Shown here: positions 22,642-23,023 of the stretch, piece after piece
Layout of the letters: the number at the start of each line of letters is the position of its first letter
Numbering within the stretch: position 1 is the stretch's first letter
Assembly: GCA_033765345.1 (NCBI GenBank)
Contig: JANRIC010000010.1
Location: 1-23,023 of the forward strand
Origin: JANRIC01 sp033765345
Lineage (GTDB): Bacteria; Bacteroidota; Bacteroidia; Cytophagales; Microscillaceae
DNA: 23,023 nucleotides
Direction of reading: 5' to 3'
Notes under the pieces: generated by a model
What the model saw: the letters and a program-made list of their open reading frames with translations, nothing else
The model's database searches: none
Told to the model about the DNA's origin: nothing
Translations under genes and position numbers: made by a program

Positions 22642-23023
22642 CTAACGTACCAGCATAATCTGTTTACTCAGACTAATTTGTGGGTGTTGAATTCTAAGAA
22701 AATAGCTCTGTGCCGCATAAGCTGAAAGGTCAAACACGATCTGATTTTTACCAGCTTTTCCCTCAAACTCAAAATCCTTCACCTCTTGCGTGAGCATATT
22801 ATACATCAACAAATATAGGGTCTGAGCCTGATCCAACTCAAATTCCAGGGTTAGGAGTTCGGAAACCGGATTAGGGTATAGCTTAACGTGAATATTTTTA
22901 AGGTTCTTAGTAAAGTACAACTTTCATATAGTCTTTAGGATTGACCAAAGGGGTATGCGGTTTATGTTCTAAGAAAGTATATCCAATTAAAGCGGTCACC
23001 AAATTGACCAAGAAATTCACGGG
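22642..23023 (-). pseudogene. Type IX secreted protein C-terminus with sorting domain, apparent frame break
   Basis: On the minus strand, 22920-22642 encodes a type IX (Por) C-terminal sorting domain: VKLYPNPVSELLTLEFEL, a middle KNQIVFDLSAYAAQSYFLRI and the end SKQIMLVR. It has no ATG near its N-terminus, and its frame is closed upstream by a TGA at 22926-22924. The adjoining frame is open from the window edge (23023) and ends in TAA at 22909-22907, reading through LVNPKDYMKVVLY. The two frames overlap by 14 bases. Sorting domains are not normally free-standing, so the simplest reading is one secreted protein split by a one-base indel, which would be a pseudogene or a sequencing error. The identity of the upstream protein cannot be told from the visible 38 residues. 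Confidence 0.65.

Overview
The window looks like chromosomal DNA of a gliding-group Bacteroidota, probably Cytophagales-like. The evidence is an AT-rich composition, A-rich leaders in place of strong Shine-Dalgarno sites, a promoter of the TTG-N21-TAnnTTTG type, two lipoproteins related to the gliding/type IX secretion protein GldM, a type IX C-terminal sorting domain, DUF4240, DUF547 and DUF202-type proteins, and an Rpn-family nuclease. This placement is inferred from protein families, not from a marker gene. No tRNA, rRNA, CRISPR array or intact insertion sequence is visible.

Layout. Bases 1-610 hold the 3' end of an AAA-ATPase-like/PD-(D/E)XK protein. Bases 820-2598 hold two tandem GldM-like lipoproteins. 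A small minus-strand membrane-protein gene follows (2744-2899) with its own promoter and terminator. Bases 3107-7335 are a plus-strand run of a PorV/FadL-like barrel, a DUF4240 protein, a hotdog thioesterase and a large helix-hairpin-helix/beta-barrel protein. An Rpn nuclease (minus) faces it. Next come a secreted M20D amidohydrolase and a secreted DUF547 protein (8673-11004). Bases 11005-11406 hold a 20-bp perfect inverted repeat and a DUF202 fragment. Bases 11407-14087 are a plus-strand cluster of a coiled-coil protein, an orphan nucleotidyltransferase-like protein, a TPR-like protein and ispH. A beta-propeller lipoprotein follows, and a convergent TPR histidine kinase/NarL-type regulator pair with a 63-codon ORF upstream. 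The last large gene (19173-22535) fuses a caspase-like protease to an alpha/beta-hydrolase. At the right edge a type IX sorting domain is separated from its protein by a frame break.

How they fit together. ispH is the only clear central-metabolism gene (MEP isoprenoid pathway). Most of the rest is envelope biology: lipoproteins, barrels, secreted hydrolases and type IX components. The strongest candidate for an undescribed system is the single-gene caspase-hydrolase fusion. It carries complete-looking catalytic residues at both ends and no signal peptide, which would fit a cytosolic protease-gated lipase or esterase, possibly a defence or cell-death effector. The tandem GldM-like lipoproteins, which keep only the first two GldM domains and are outer-envelope rather than inner-membrane anchored, are the second most interesting item.
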